From NCBI RefSeq assembly GCF_038397735.1, contig NZ_CP151635.1, positions 434,001 through 498,000 of the forward strand: DNA of 64,000 nt, in the 5' to 3' direction. Source of the DNA: Microbacterium sp. LWH13-1.2. GTDB taxonomy: Bacteria; Actinomycetota; Actinomycetes; Actinomycetales; Microbacteriaceae. The position numbers were made by a program, and so were the translations under genes. This document shows, one piece after another, positions 6,808 to 17,248 of this stretch (its first letter is position 1; the number at the start of each line of letters is the position of its first letter). The notes under the pieces were generated by a model. It had not been told where the DNA came from and searched no databases. It saw only the letters and a list, made by a program, of their open reading frames with translations.

Positions 6808-9450
6808 ATGACGCAGGGGACAGGGGGATGGGCGCGCGGGGCGCGCCTTCCGCTGCACATGCTCGATCGCCCGAGGCTGACGGAGCTTCTCGACCGCGGC
6901 CACGCTCTGACGGTGGTGAGCGGCCCGGCAGGCGGCGGCAAGTCCGTCCTCCTCAGTCAGTGGGCGGCGCTGCAGGACAGCCGGGGGACCCCTGCGATCA
7001 GGCTCGCGTTCGACGAGAGCATCACGAACGAGCACCTCATGCTGCACGAGATACTGGCCCAGCTCGTGGTTCAGGATCTGCTGTCCGATCGGGCCGCCGC
7101 GCGTTCGGCGCTTCGAGGGTTCGACAGCATCCGTGATCCGGCAGGCGAGATCGGACGTCTCCTCGGTGATCTCACCAGACCCTGCGTGATCCTGATCGAC
7201 AATGCGGAACGAGTCGACGAGAGATCACTGCTGAACCGGAGCATCGAGATGCTCGACGTCGCACCTCTGCTGCGGATCGTCTTGGCGACGCGTCGCTCGA
7301 CCGTGACACGGACGTTGCCGATGCTCGTCTCCGCGGATATCTGCGTGATCGGTCCTGCACAGCTCTTCTTCACCCGCGACGAAGCTCGCGAGGTGGTGCA
7401 ACGTCTTTCCGTCCGGACGATCCCCGCGCATGTGCTCGGCGACGAGAGCGCACTGCCGCTCGCCGCTCGGGCCTTGGGACTGACGCTCGCGGCGCAATCC
7501 GCGCCCATCGAGATCGCCGCCGTCGAGGTGCAGGAACTGGCTGATGCTCTGATGGCGGGACTCATCGGTTCGGATGCTCCGCCGGACTTCGAGGAGTTCC
7601 TGGTGCGGACATCGGTGCCGGGCGGAGTCACGCGCGAGATCGCCGAGCGTCTCGGATGGCCGGACGGCGGGGACGAGCACCTCGATCGCGCGGAGCTGTA
7701 TGGACTCGGGATGTGGGAGTCGGGTGCCGACGGTCCGGCCTTCCTCTACACGCCGCTGCTGCGGGAGGCGCTCGTGCGCAGGCTCGATCAGCGATCGTCC
7801 GAGTCCGTGGCGTCGATCCGTCGAACGGTCGCGCTCTGGGCCTCCGAGCACGGTCGCCATCTCGAGGCATTGACGAATGCGATGAGGGGGAAGGACTACG
7901 TCCTCGCATCGCGCCTCGGCCGCAAATCGTGGTTCATCCTGTCCCGATCGAGTCCTGAGGACGTCGAGGCGCTGCTGCGACGCGAGAACCCGCTCGTGCT
8001 CGCGCGTCACCCGTTGCTCGGCATGCTGCTGGCGCTGGTCCTGCTGCGCCTCGGTCAGCGGCTGCGTGCATTCGCGTACTTCCAGGGTGCCGCGCTGTCT
8101 CTTCGCCGGCGGGGGCTCGACGACGATCCGGTCGAGCGGTTCTGGATGCTGAGCGCGAAGACGCTCGCCGAGCGTTTCGCCGGGCAGTTCCGGCGATCGG
8201 GAGCCACAGCCGACCTGGTGGTGAGGGCATACACCGCGATGGAAGCCGAGCAGCGCGCCGAGTGCACCGGGTTCGCCGCGCTGCTGCTCAGCAACTGCGG
8301 GCTGAGCTACCTGCAACTCGGCCGGATCTCGGATGCCGTCGAGGTTCTGGAGCTCGGCATGACGATCCAGGTCGCGCACACCGTCATGATCCTCGAAGAC
8401 GGCGTCCGACTGCGGATGCCGGATGACGACGGCGGCTGGTACCACTGCGCGGCGACTCTCGCCGGCGTCTACGCCCTGCGGGGGCGGCATTGCGACGCTC
8501 GACGTGTCCTGGACGAGATCGACGACGCCGATCCGCCGCCCGCGTGGCGCACCGAGCAGTTCGGGATCCTCGAGCAGATCGCTCACGCGATCCTGGCCGT
8601 CGCGGCGCTCGATCTCGACGAAGCCCGGCGTCGCACGGATTCGATCGCCCACCATCTGGGCACCACTGAGCTCTGGCCGTACCTGGTCTGCATCCAGAGC
8701 GAGACCGATGTTCGCGGCGGACATCCGGCCGAGGCATCGCTCTCCCTCACGAACGCGCTCGGCCGGGGAGTCAACTCGGCGGTCTCCGAGTACGGATCAT
8801 CGAGATTGGCGGTTGCTCGGGCGATGTCGTCGTTGGCCATGGGCGACCAGGCAGCCGCTCATCGGATGCTGGGCGCGCTGCCTCCGGACGACCCGGCACG
8901 GAACGTCGTCGAGGGTTTCACTGCGCTGCTCACGCGCGACGACGCGCGCGCCTTCGCCGCCGCAGGGCTCGCACAGTCTGATGACGAGTCTGATCTTGAT
9001 CGATTCTGCCTCGCTGCGGTCACCTCAGCGGTTGCGGCGGCTCGGCTGGGCAAGCGCGAGGCGTCGACGAAGGCGTTCTCCCGGGCGACAGCGGTGATGA
9101 GGGAGGAGCGTTCGTACGCTCCAATGGCGCTGTTCGGCGCGGACGTCCTGCAGGAGCTCCGTGGACTCTCGGGACCCGCAGAGCGGGACTTCCTCGACTC
9201 GTATCTCTCACGAGCGTCCGAGAGATGCCCCTTCCCGGCGCTGCCGCCTCCGGTCCGACTCACATCGAGGGAGCTCGCCGTGATGCGAGAGCTTCGCAGG
9301 ACATCGTCGACGGATGCTCTCGCCGCGGCTCTGTTCGTCTCTCCGAACACGGTGAAGGTTCAACGCCGCAGCGCCTATCGCAAGCTCGGAGCATCGAACA
9401 GGGATCAGGCCCTTCTGCGCGCGGCGGAACTGGGCCTGCTCGACGAATGA
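6808..9450 (+). CDS. Large ATP-binding LuxR-family regulator (MalT/LAL-like)
   Basis: 880 residues, the size of MalT-type STAND regulators. The N-terminus carries an NTPase: Walker A GPAGGGKS at residues 39-46, and a Walker B-like CVILIDNAERVDE. A long helical, TPR-like middle region follows, and the C-terminus ends in a LuxR helix-turn-helix: LTSRELAVMREL, then ALFVSPNTVKVQRRSAYRKL. Such proteins sense an inducer through the TPR region and oligomerise on ATP binding to activate promoters. GGGGGAGAAG sits upstream of the ATG. It is monocistronic, ends at a strong terminator, and no adjacent catabolic operon suggests its target, so the inducer and regulon are unknown. Confidence 0.9.
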   Translation: MTQGTGGWARGARLPLHMLDRPRLTELLDRGHALTVVSGPAGGGKSVLLSQWAALQDSRGTPAIRLAFDESITNEHLMLHEILAQLVVQDLLSDRAAARSALRGFDSIRDPAGEIGRLLGDLTRPCVILIDNAERVDERSLLNRSIEMLDVAPLLRIVLATRRSTVTRTLPMLVSADICVIGPAQLFFTRDEAREVVQRLSVRTIPAHVLGDESALPLAARALGLTLAAQSAPIEIAAVEVQELADALMAGLIGSDAPPDFEEFLVRTSVPGGVTREIAERLGWPDGGDEHLDRAELYGLGMWESGADGPAFLYTPLLREALVRRLDQRSSESVASIRRTVALWASEHGRHLEALTNAMRGKDYVLASRLGRKSWFILSRSSPEDVEALLRRENPLVLARHPLLGMLLALVLLRLGQRLRAFAYFQGAALSLRRRGLDDDPVERFWMLSAKTLAERFAGQFRRSGATADLVVRAYTAMEAEQRAECTGFAALLLSNCGLSYLQLGRISDAVEVLELGMTIQVAHTVMILEDGVRLRMPDDDGGWYHCAATLAGVYALRGRHCDARRVLDEIDDADPPPAWRTEQFGILEQIAHAILAVAALDLDEARRRTDSIAHHLGTTELWPYLVCIQSETDVRGGHPAEASLSLTNALGRGVNSAVSEYGSSRLAVARAMSSLAMGDQAAAHRMLGALPPDDPARNVVEGFTALLTRDDARAFAAAGLAQSDDESDLDRFCLAAVTSAVAAARLGKREASTKAFSRATAVMREERSYAPMALFGADVLQELRGLSGPAERDFLDSYLSRASERCPFPALPPPVRLTSRELAVMRELRRTSSTDALAAALFVSPNTVKVQRRSAYRKLGASNRDQALLRAAELGLLDE

Positions 9451-9467
9451 GCCGGGTGGTCGATCGA

Positions 9468-9506
9468 GGCGCACCCCGCGTACCGGTGACGCGAGGTGCG
9501 CCTCAC
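9468..9506 (+). terminator. Terminator hairpin after the MalT-like gene
   Basis: An inverted repeat with outer arms GAGGCGCACC and GGTGCGCCTC and a further inner CGCGT/ACGCG pairing, 18 nt after the stop codon. No U-run follows, as is common in this GC-rich group. Confidence 0.7.
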
Positions 9507-9709
9507 AGTCGGGAGCGTGTGGGAGGGGCGAACCTGGGGGTTCGTGCTCTCGTCGACCTGTATTCACGGTAGGTGCGGGCCCGCGGTCGTATCGAGCGGG
9601 AGTGTGATCCATGCAGTATTTCACCCCGGAACTCGCCCTCGGATGCCGTCCCCACACCCGGTGCCGCGGTGCGCGCTCCCATTGGTGCCGGTGTTCATAG
9701 ACTGGATGG
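9507..9709. other. Intergenic region between terminator and FBP gene
   Basis: About 200 nt with no convincing reading frame. Short GC-rich inverted repeats such as GGGGCGAACC/GGGGGTTCGT near 9533-9545 are present. The only regulatory signal I can support is the TAGACT box at 9698-9703, which lies exactly 6 nt before the ATG of the next gene. Confidence 0.4.
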
Positions 9710-10201
9710 ATGCGAGCGCTCACCGAGGCAGACATCCGCGCGTCCTTCGTCAACGCGGATGAAGACGAGCTGCGGGTCATGGAGATGCCGCACGATCTCC
9801 TGCTGATCGACTGGGACTACCTGGACTTCTTCGCCTGGCGTGATCCGGGTGCCGGTCGCCGGGGCTACGTCCTGACCCAGCACGAGGGACGGGTCGTGGG
9901 CGTCGTGCTCCGGGCATCCGACCCCGGTCGGCATCGTTCGGGAATGTGCAACATCTGCCACACGCTGCAGCCGGGAAACCAGGTCGCCCTGTTCTCCGCG
10001 CGGCGCGTCGGCGAGGCCGGCGCACGCGGCGACTCAGTGGGCACCTACATGTGCGCCGACCTGTCATGCCACGAGAACGTGCGGCTCGCGCACCCCCTCG
10101 CGCCCAATGAGGTGCTGGCGCCTGGGCAGGTCGACCTGCGTCTCGACGGCACCAGGCGGCGTATGGAGGGTTTCGCCAAACGCGTGCAGGAAGAGCACTG
10201 A
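9710..10201 (+). CDS. FBP (EF-G-binding-type) treble-clef zinc-finger protein
   Basis: 163 residues. The arrangement CNIC in MCNICHTLQ and CADLSC in YMCADLSCHENV gives four cysteines of a treble-clef zinc finger, the C-terminal domain type found in FusB/FBP proteins that bind elongation factor G and rescue ribosomes stalled by fusidic acid. The N-terminal part (LTEADIRASFVNADEDE, then LDFFAWRDPGAGRRGYVL) is the standard start of the actinobacterial one-domain version. TAGACT lies 6 nt before the ATG, so it is probably leaderless. Role in antibiotic resistance is not shown; a translation-linked role is the family-level expectation. Confidence 0.8.
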   Translation: MRALTEADIRASFVNADEDELRVMEMPHDLLLIDWDYLDFFAWRDPGAGRRGYVLTQHEGRVVGVVLRASDPGRHRSGMCNICHTLQPGNQVALFSARRVGEAGARGDSVGTYMCADLSCHENVRLAHPLAPNEVLAPGQVDLRLDGTRRRMEGFAKRVQEEH

Positions 10202-10247
10202 TCGCGATTACCCTGAGGGCCTACGTCCTGTGCTCGAAGGAGAAGCC

Positions 10248-11045
10248 ATGAGCGATGCCATCCTGTTCTCGGTCGATGAAGGGCTGGCTCGGCTCACGCT
10301 GAACCGCCCCGCGCGACTCAACGCCTTCAACGCCGACCTCGCGCACGCCTGGCGGGATGCGACTGCCGAGGCGACATCGCGGCCGGACGTGAAGGCGATC
10401 CTGATCGACGCCGCAGGTCCCGCGTTCTGCGCGGGCGGCGACGTCATCGAGATGGCGACGACGATGGGCTCCGGTGACGAGATCACCGCGCTCGCCGAGG
10501 TCATCAACAGCGGCATCCGCTCGCTGACCGAATCCGCTCTGCCCGTCGTCGCAGCGGCACACGGCACCACTGCGGGCGGTGGGCTCGGGATCCTGCTCAG
10601 CAGCGACTACGCCGTCGTCGGTTCGCGTTCTCGTCTGGGCAGTCTGTACGCGAACATCGGGCTCACCCCTGACCTCTCGGTGTCGGCGCAGCTCGCTCAT
10701 GCGATCGGTCAGCGCCGCGCCCTTCAACTCGTGCTTCAGGACCGCCTCCTCTCCGCCGCCGAGGCGGTGGAGTGGGGGCTCGTCGCCGAGGCCGTCGAGG
10801 GCGCCGACTCGCCGGACGAAGCCGAGAAGGTACGGGCACGCGCCGAGGAGGTCGCCCGGTTCTGGCTCGCGGGCGCCGCAGAGGCATACGGCCACGCCAA
10901 ACGGCTCGTGCGTTCGCAACCCGAGCGCACATTCGCGGAACAGCTGAGCGAGGAGGCCCGTTCGATCGGCGCGTCCATGGCGACGGCCGATGCACAGGCC
11001 AGGATCTCCGCGTTCGCCGCCTCGTCGGCTCGCAAGGGCGGTTGA
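10248..11045 (+). CDS. Enoyl-CoA hydratase/isomerase family protein
   Basis: 265 residues from the ATG at 10248, preceded by AAGGAG (10237-10242). Crotonase fold: LTLNRPARLNAFN at the start, the first oxyanion-hole segment GPAFCAGGDV and the second HGTTAGGGLGI. Where a classical hydratase has a catalytic Glu the sequence reads GLTPDLSVSAQL, and an Asp in this position resembles PaaG-type enoyl-CoA isomerases, so isomerase activity is as likely as hydration. Cytosolic, fatty-acid or aromatic-acid beta-oxidation type. It stands alone, without other beta-oxidation genes nearby. Confidence 0.88.
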   Translation: MSDAILFSVDEGLARLTLNRPARLNAFNADLAHAWRDATAEATSRPDVKAILIDAAGPAFCAGGDVIEMATTMGSGDEITALAEVINSGIRSLTESALPVVAAAHGTTAGGGLGILLSSDYAVVGSRSRLGSLYANIGLTPDLSVSAQLAHAIGQRRALQLVLQDRLLSAAEAVEWGLVAEAVEGADSPDEAEKVRARAEEVARFWLAGAAEAYGHAKRLVRSQPERTFAEQLSEEARSIGASMATADAQARISAFAASSARKGG

Positions 11046-11158
11046 GTCCGAAATCGAGCTCGTCGAGCTCGATGTTGTCCCCGGATCGCATCGGCACCAG
11101 TGGTCGGGCGGTGTTGCGTGCAAGGATGAACGCAACGCCGCTCAACGAGAGGAACGCG

Positions 11159-12121
11159 ATGTCGCAGCCGGAGATCGCCCCGCAGGCCCCTGCGCTGGTC
11201 GAGAAGAAGAACATGTCCCTCCTCATCCGAGGGGCGATCTGGATCGCCATCGGAGCGCTGATCGCTGCCGCGCTGGTCTGCGTGGTGTGGGTGCTGATCG
11301 GGGATCAGGACGGACTCATCGGTCGTGCCTTCCTGACCATCCTCCTGCTCGCCGCGTTCGCGGGGATCGCGATCCTCGAGGCAGGGCTCGCGCCCAACCG
11401 TCCCGACTGGCTCGCGCTGTCGAGCATGGTCACCTGGATCGTCGCTCTGCTGGTCGGAGCCGTCAAGATCTGGCTGCCGGAGGACGACCAGTACTTCACC
11501 GGTGCGGAGCGGTTCTTCCAGCTCCTCCTGGTCGTCGGCATCCTCCAGCTCGCGCTGCTGCACGTGCGTCTGTTCACCCCGGCGGCACAGCGCCACGTGA
11601 CGACCTTCACTCGCATCATCTACTTCGCGACGATCGCTTTCCTCGCAGGGCTCGTCGGCATGCTCATCTTCTTCCTGACCTTCCCGCACACCTTCGAGTA
11701 CGGCGAGCTGTACTGGCGCATCGTCGTCGCCCTCACCATCCTCGCCGCGGTCGGCACCACGCTGATCCCCCTGCTGAACGCGCTGTTCGCACCACGCAAG
11801 CCCGTGGTCGCGGCGGCGACTCCCGGCTTCGCCGCAGCACCGGCATGGCCGATGTACGCGGACGGTGTGACGCCTCTGCCCGTCCTGCCCGACGGATCGC
11901 CCGACTGGAACGCCTACTACACGGGGTATCCGTCGGTGCAGCCTCAGCAGGCTCAGCAGCAGGCGGCGCTCCCGGTCGCTCCGGCTCCTCAGCCGTTCCC
12001 GACAGCTCCGTTCCCCTCCGCCCCCGAGCCGTACGGGCAGGGCCACGCGGTTCCGCCGGTGCCGCAGGCACCTGACGCACCCGCTGCCTACCCGCCGGCT
12101 CCGCCGTACCCGCCGCAGTGA
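11159..12121 (+). CDS. Six-helix membrane protein with Pro/Ala/Gln-rich tail
   Basis: 320 residues from the ATG at 11159, preceded by GAGAGGA; an in-frame ATG at 11126 lacks a site. Six membrane segments are visible: IRGAIWIAIGALIAAALVC, FLTILLLAAFAGIAILEAG, LSSMVTWIVALLVGAV, FFQLLLVVGILQLALL, FATIAFLAGLVGMLIFF and IVVALTILAAVGTTLIP. The last 100 residues are a disordered tail rich in Pro, Ala, Gln and Tyr. Similar proteins are common and uncharacterised in Microbacteriaceae. The stop overlaps the start of the next gene by 4 nt, so the two are translationally coupled. Confidence 0.8.
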   Translation: MSQPEIAPQAPALVEKKNMSLLIRGAIWIAIGALIAAALVCVVWVLIGDQDGLIGRAFLTILLLAAFAGIAILEAGLAPNRPDWLALSSMVTWIVALLVGAVKIWLPEDDQYFTGAERFFQLLLVVGILQLALLHVRLFTPAAQRHVTTFTRIIYFATIAFLAGLVGMLIFFLTFPHTFEYGELYWRIVVALTILAAVGTTLIPLLNALFAPRKPVVAAATPGFAAAPAWPMYADGVTPLPVLPDGSPDWNAYYTGYPSVQPQQAQQQAALPVAPAPQPFPTAPFPSAPEPYGQGHAVPPVPQAPDAPAAYPPAPPYPPQ

Positions 12122-12912
12122 GCCTCGAACTCGAACTCACCGCCCTCGCCGCGAGCATCGCCGCCGAGGCCGGAGAACTCGCGCGCACGCGTCGCGCGGA
12201 GGGGGTGCACCTCGCAGCGACCAAGTCGAGCCTCGCCGACATCGTGACCGACGCCGATCGTGAGGTCGAGGCGCTGATCCGCGAGCGGCTCCGGATCGCC
12301 CGACCCGGTGACGGGTTCCTGGGCGAGGAGTCCGAAGCCGAGCGCGGGGAGACCGGCATCACCTGGGTCGTCGATCCGATCGACGGCACGGTGAACTATG
12401 CCTACGGCATCCCCTCCTATGCGGTGAGCATCGCGGCGGTGCGGGGCAGTGCGGTCCCGGGGGAGTGGGAGGCGCTCGCCGCGGCCGTCTACGCGCCGGC
12501 ATCCGGAGAGATGTTCACGGCCGCGCGCGGTGAGGGATCATTCCTCGGAGACCTTCGGCTCTCCGTCACGACCGAGACGCCGGCGGGCGCGCTGCTGGCG
12601 ACCGGCTTCGGCTACGACCCGACCACGCACGACGGCGACCTCGCCACCGTGCGCAAGGTCATGGCGATCGCCAGGGATCTCCGCCGTGCCGGATCCGCAG
12701 CCCTTGACCTGGCCTTCGTCGCGGCCGGTCGGCTCGACGGATACTTCGAGCGCGGTCTCAAGCCCTGGGATCACGCGGCGGGAGCGCTGCTGGTGGCTGA
12801 AGCGGGCGGTCGGGTCTCGCTGACCGACACGGCGTCGCTGAGACCCATGCTCGTCGCCGGTGGAACCCGGGTTCACGATCGTGTTCTCGATATTCTTCGA
12901 GATGAAACGTGA
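12118..12912 (+). CDS. Inositol monophosphatase family protein
   Basis: 264 residues, GTG start inside the preceding stop codon (GTGA). It has the complete metal-dependent phosphatase signature: DIVTDADREVEALI, GEESEAERG, VVDPIDGTVNYAYGIPSY (the DPIDGT-N motif) and the C-terminal WDHAAGALLVAEAGG. Family members remove phosphate from myo-inositol 1-phosphate, histidinol phosphate (HisN) or PAP (CysQ) using Mg2+. Nothing in the neighbourhood chooses between these. Co-translated with the membrane protein upstream. Confidence 0.9.
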   Translation: MSLELELTALAASIAAEAGELARTRRAEGVHLAATKSSLADIVTDADREVEALIRERLRIARPGDGFLGEESEAERGETGITWVVDPIDGTVNYAYGIPSYAVSIAAVRGSAVPGEWEALAAAVYAPASGEMFTAARGEGSFLGDLRLSVTTETPAGALLATGFGYDPTTHDGDLATVRKVMAIARDLRRAGSAALDLAFVAAGRLDGYFERGLKPWDHAAGALLVAEAGGRVSLTDTASLRPMLVAGGTRVHDRVLDILRDET

Positions 12913-13007
12913 CGAATTCATGGCATTCCCAGGTGGAGCAGGCTAGGGTTTATCCGATCGTTACTTTCATCGGCCCGAATCGGTGAAGGTCGTAAGCGCC
13001 CCCGAGC

Positions 13008-14285
13008 TTGACGTTTGACCCGAGAGATTTTGATTTGCCCTTCGAGAATTCACAGGCTGCCTCTGCGCCCACGCGCCGCTCCAGCCGTCCCCGCACTGCG
13101 GCCTTCGAGGCCTCTGCGGCAGGAGTGACGGAAGCCGTCTCCGAAGCCGCCCCGCTCACCTCGGACGCCCCTGTTTCCCGTCGTGCCGCTCGAGAGCGGC
13201 TGAACACCGCCGAGGTATTCCTGGCTGCGACGGCCGTCGCCGCCGCGTCCGCGGGCTCCGACTCAGCTGAGATCGTCGAGGCCGAAGCGCCAGCGATCGT
13301 CGTCGAGCCGATCGTCGTCGAGCCGATCGCCGAGACCGCTCAGGACCAGCCCGTCGAATCTGCGTCTACGGATGCCGATGACGAGGCTTCCGCGTCGAAC
13401 GGCGAATCCGGCGAAGACGCCTTCGAGACCGCATCCCGTGCTTTCCGCTCCGTCGCTCCCGAGGCTGCGCAGGCTTCCGCCGATGATCGGCCAGAGGCTG
13501 CTGGCGCTGAAGAGGTGCCCGCTGAGCATGTAGCTCGTCGCCGCCCGCCGGTGCGAAAGTTCCTCGCAGCGGGCGCGACCGTCGGCGTGATGAGCCTAGC
13601 CGGGCTCCTCGCTGTGGGCATGACTCTTCCTGCCGAGGCCGTGGCTGCCGTGCAGGGTTCTCAGTCGCTCGGCGCCACGTCTCTCGTCGCCGCATCCGGT
13701 TCGTCGAAGGCGGGCGCGGCCGACGACGAGATCCAGGCGTTCGTCACATCCTCCGACGTGCAGAACGAGTCGCTCGCGCGTGCGGACAGCTTCTCTACGG
13801 TGTCCCTGATCCAGGTGGCGTCGGAGGAAGGCATCAACTACTCCAACGAGGTCTTCACCAACGACACAGAGGCCGCGATCCAGTGGCCCTTCAAGGTCGG
13901 CGTGGGAATGAGCTCCGGCTACGGCATGCGCTGGGGCCGCCTGCACGAGGGCATCGACTTCGTGCCCGGTGAGGGCGCGCCGATTCAGGCGGTCGCCGAC
14001 GGCGTCGTGCGCATCGCCACCGAGCAGGGTGGGGCCTACGGAGTCACCGTCTACATCGATCACGTGATCGACGGACAGGTCGTCACGAGCCACTACTCCC
14101 ACATGCAGTACGGCTCGCTCCAGGTCAAGGCAGGGCAGACCGTGAAGGTCGGCGACATCGTCGGGCACACGGGCAACACCGGTCGTTCGTACGGTGCTCA
14201 CCTGCATTTCGAGATCATCATCAACGGCAGCACCATCGATCCGCTGCCGTGGTTGCGTGAGAACGCGGGCCGGTACACGTACTGA
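13008..14285 (+). CDS. Membrane-anchored M23 family peptidoglycan endopeptidase
   Basis: 425 residues. The TTG at 13008 is the first usable start in the frame; the ribosome-binding site is weak and a TAGGGT box lies at 12944-12949. The first 180 residues are a low-complexity, acidic Ala/Glu/Asp/Ser-rich region with no signal peptide, followed by a basic RRRPPVRK stop-transfer and one membrane helix (about 187-208). The extracellular part has a LytM-type zinc peptidase: HEGIDF (H-x3-D), then HYSHM, and HLHFEI (H-x-H). It would cleave peptide cross-links at the wall surface. The long cytoplasmic tail is unusual. Confidence 0.85.
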   Translation: MTFDPRDFDLPFENSQAASAPTRRSSRPRTAAFEASAAGVTEAVSEAAPLTSDAPVSRRAARERLNTAEVFLAATAVAAASAGSDSAEIVEAEAPAIVVEPIVVEPIAETAQDQPVESASTDADDEASASNGESGEDAFETASRAFRSVAPEAAQASADDRPEAAGAEEVPAEHVARRRPPVRKFLAAGATVGVMSLAGLLAVGMTLPAEAVAAVQGSQSLGATSLVAASGSSKAGAADDEIQAFVTSSDVQNESLARADSFSTVSLIQVASEEGINYSNEVFTNDTEAAIQWPFKVGVGMSSGYGMRWGRLHEGIDFVPGEGAPIQAVADGVVRIATEQGGAYGVTVYIDHVIDGQVVTSHYSHMQYGSLQVKAGQTVKVGDIVGHTGNTGRSYGAHLHFEIIINGSTIDPLPWLRENAGRYTY

Positions 14286-14320
14286 CCCGCCTCGATTTCA
14301 TGAGGACGCCACAGTGATGG

Positions 14321-14326
14321 TATTCT
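14321..14326 (+). promoter_or_regulatory. -10 box of the tRNA promoter
   Basis: TATTCT lies about 28 nt before the first base of tRNA-Thr. A clear -35 box is not visible at 17-18 bp spacing. Confidence 0.35.
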
Positions 14327-14354
14327 CGTGTGGTTGCCCCGCGAGGGGCAGCAC

Positions 14355-14426
14355 GCCCCGATAGCTCAGTGGCAGAGCACTTCCATGGTAAGGAAGGGGT
14401 CGTCAGTTCAATCCTGACTCGGGGCT
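14355..14426 (+). tRNA. tRNA-Thr (anticodon GGT)
   Basis: A cloverleaf of 72 nt: acceptor arms GCCCCGA (14355-14361) and TCGGGGC (14419-14425) pair fully, the D arm is TAGCTCAGTGGCAGAGCA, the anticodon stem CTTCC/GGAAG encloses the loop ATGGTAA, giving anticodon GGT, and the T arm contains GTTCAATCC. The discriminator base is T and no CCA is encoded. It reads ACC and ACU threonine codons. Confidence 0.95.
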
Positions 14427-14460
14427 CACAGCGTTCGTATCTGCGATGCGGATGCGGTGT

Positions 14461-14534
14461 GGCAGGGTAGCTCAGCTGGTCAGAGCGCACGACTCATAAT
14501 CGTGAGGTCGCGGGTTCAAGCCCCGCTCCTGCTA
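14461..14534 (+). tRNA. tRNA-Met (anticodon CAT)
   Basis: 74 nt. Acceptor arms GGCAGGG (14461-14467) and TCCTGCT (14527-14533) pair with two or three G-U wobbles, the anticodon stem CACGA/TCGTG holds the loop CTCATAA (anticodon CAT), and the T arm is GCGGG/CCCGC around TTCAAGC. The first acceptor pair is a wobble base pair rather than the C-A mismatch of initiators, and three G-C pairs below the anticodon are absent, so this is an elongator type. It follows tRNA-Thr by 34 nt and shares its transcript. Confidence 0.93.
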
Positions 14535-14540
14535 CAGATG

Positions 14541-14571
14541 AAAACCCCCGGGATTCCCGGGGGTTTTTGCG
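14541..14571 (+). terminator. Rho-independent terminator of the tRNA unit
   Basis: A stem of ACCCCCGGGA and TCCCGGGGGT followed by TTTT directly after tRNA-Met. This is the only terminator in the window with a full U-run. Confidence 0.9.
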
Positions 14572-14711
14572 TATCCGGAGTCAGCCGGGCTCAGATTCGA
14601 TCGGTCGCGCTCGACGTCGCGGCGGATGCGACCCCGTGTCAAGGGGATGCCCCTCGACCCGCGCGACGGCGAGACTGATCGTCCTTTCCGCAACAGACGA
14701 CAGGAGCGAAC

Positions 14712-14894
14712 ATGTCAGACCCCCAGGCAACGCCGGAACCCGGCTCCGGGATCGACGCGGTCGGCGTGGACGCCGATTTCGTGACGAACGACCCGGATCC
14801 CGAGGTCGACCCCGCGACTCCGGGCGAGGACCAGAAGGCAGAAGGCGATAACGCCGATCACCCTGACGAGCTCGAGGTCGGCGACCTCCCCTGA
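14712..14894 (+). CDS. Small acidic hypothetical protein (60 aa)
   Basis: The ATG at 14712 follows AGGAG with good spacing, and the frame ends just before a strong hairpin, which supports a real gene. The product is extremely acidic (Asp/Glu-rich, almost no aromatic residues) and rich in Pro and Gly, so it is probably disordered. No signal peptide. I do not recognise it; small acidic proteins of this kind are frequent in actinobacteria and uncharacterised. Confidence 0.6.
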   Translation: MSDPQATPEPGSGIDAVGVDADFVTNDPDPEVDPATPGEDQKAEGDNADHPDELEVGDLP

Positions 14895-14905
14895 CCGCTG
14901 ACACA

Positions 14906-14943
14906 CCACGGGCCTGCTCCTCGGACGAGGAGCAGGCCCGTGG
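14906..14943. terminator. Bidirectional terminator
   Basis: Perfect 17-bp stem (14906-14922 with 14927-14943) and a GGAC loop, placed between the convergent ends of the small acidic gene and the MFS gene, so it can serve both. Confidence 0.85.
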
Positions 14944-14958
14944 GCTGTGCGAGGAGCG

Positions 14959-16635
<1,677 letters not shown>

Positions 16636-17247
16636 TCAGTCGGCTTTCTGTGATGGTGCGAACACGGCGCGAGCGATCTCGAGGCGTTGCCTGACGAGAT
16701 CGCTGAAGGAATCGGTCGAGTGGTGGTGCAGCAGTTGGTCCATGCACAGGCGCACCAGCGCGCCGACAGTGTGGACCATGACCTCGGCGTGCAACTCGGC
16801 ATCGGCGCCCTCGCCGCTTCGCCGCACGACGAGCTCCATGTCGCGACGCTCGTTCTTCGCCAGCTGCTCGAACGCGGCCTTGAGCAGCCGAGGCTCCTGC
16901 TCGATCACCGCGAACATGGCGGGCGCATCGTCGAGCGGATTGAAGAGCTCGAATCGGGCGATCGTCAGCCGGAGGAAATCGTCGAGGAGGTCGCCGCTCT
17001 GGGCGACGAACTCGGCTTCGAGGCCCTCCTGCCGGGAGTCGATCGCGGCAAACCCGAAGACGGCGTTCTCCTTGCTCTCGAAGTAGTTGAAGAACGTGCG
17101 CCGCGAGACGCCCACCTCGGTGCAGAGCTCCTCGACCGTGAAGCCGGCGAAGCCGCGCTCGGTCGTCAGGCGGCGTGCCGCATCGGTGAGCGCGCGCGTC
17201 GTCTCGCGCCTGCGCTGTTCTCGCAGTGAATCTGCACTCTCTCTCAT
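16636..17247 (-). CDS. TetR family repressor of the adjacent MFS pump
   Basis: 203 residues from the ATG at 17247; an in-frame TTG at 17256 would lie inside the palindromic operator and is less likely. The N-terminal TetR helix-turn-helix is FAGFTVEELCTEVGVSRRTF followed by FNYFESKENAVFG. The C-terminal ligand domain is typical, with helices through about residue 195. It is first in the operon with the DHA2 pump and almost certainly autoregulated through the 18-bp palindrome that begins 1 nt upstream of its start codon. Confidence 0.92.
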   Translation of the reverse strand: MRESADSLREQRRRETTRALTDAARRLTTERGFAGFTVEELCTEVGVSRRTFFNYFESKENAVFGFAAIDSRQEGLEAEFVAQSGDLLDDFLRLTIARFELFNPLDDAPAMFAVIEQEPRLLKAAFEQLAKNERRDMELVVRRSGEGADAELHAEVMVHTVGALVRLCMDQLLHHHSTDSFSDLVRQRLEIARAVFAPSQKAD

Positions 17248-17248
17248 A

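Noticed and set aside
12913..13007. Cyclic di-AMP riboswitch ahead of the M23 peptidase gene, as known for some actinobacterial wall hydrolases
   Set aside because: The gap is 95 nt and a -10-like box lies at 12944, leaving a leader much shorter than that riboswitch class needs.
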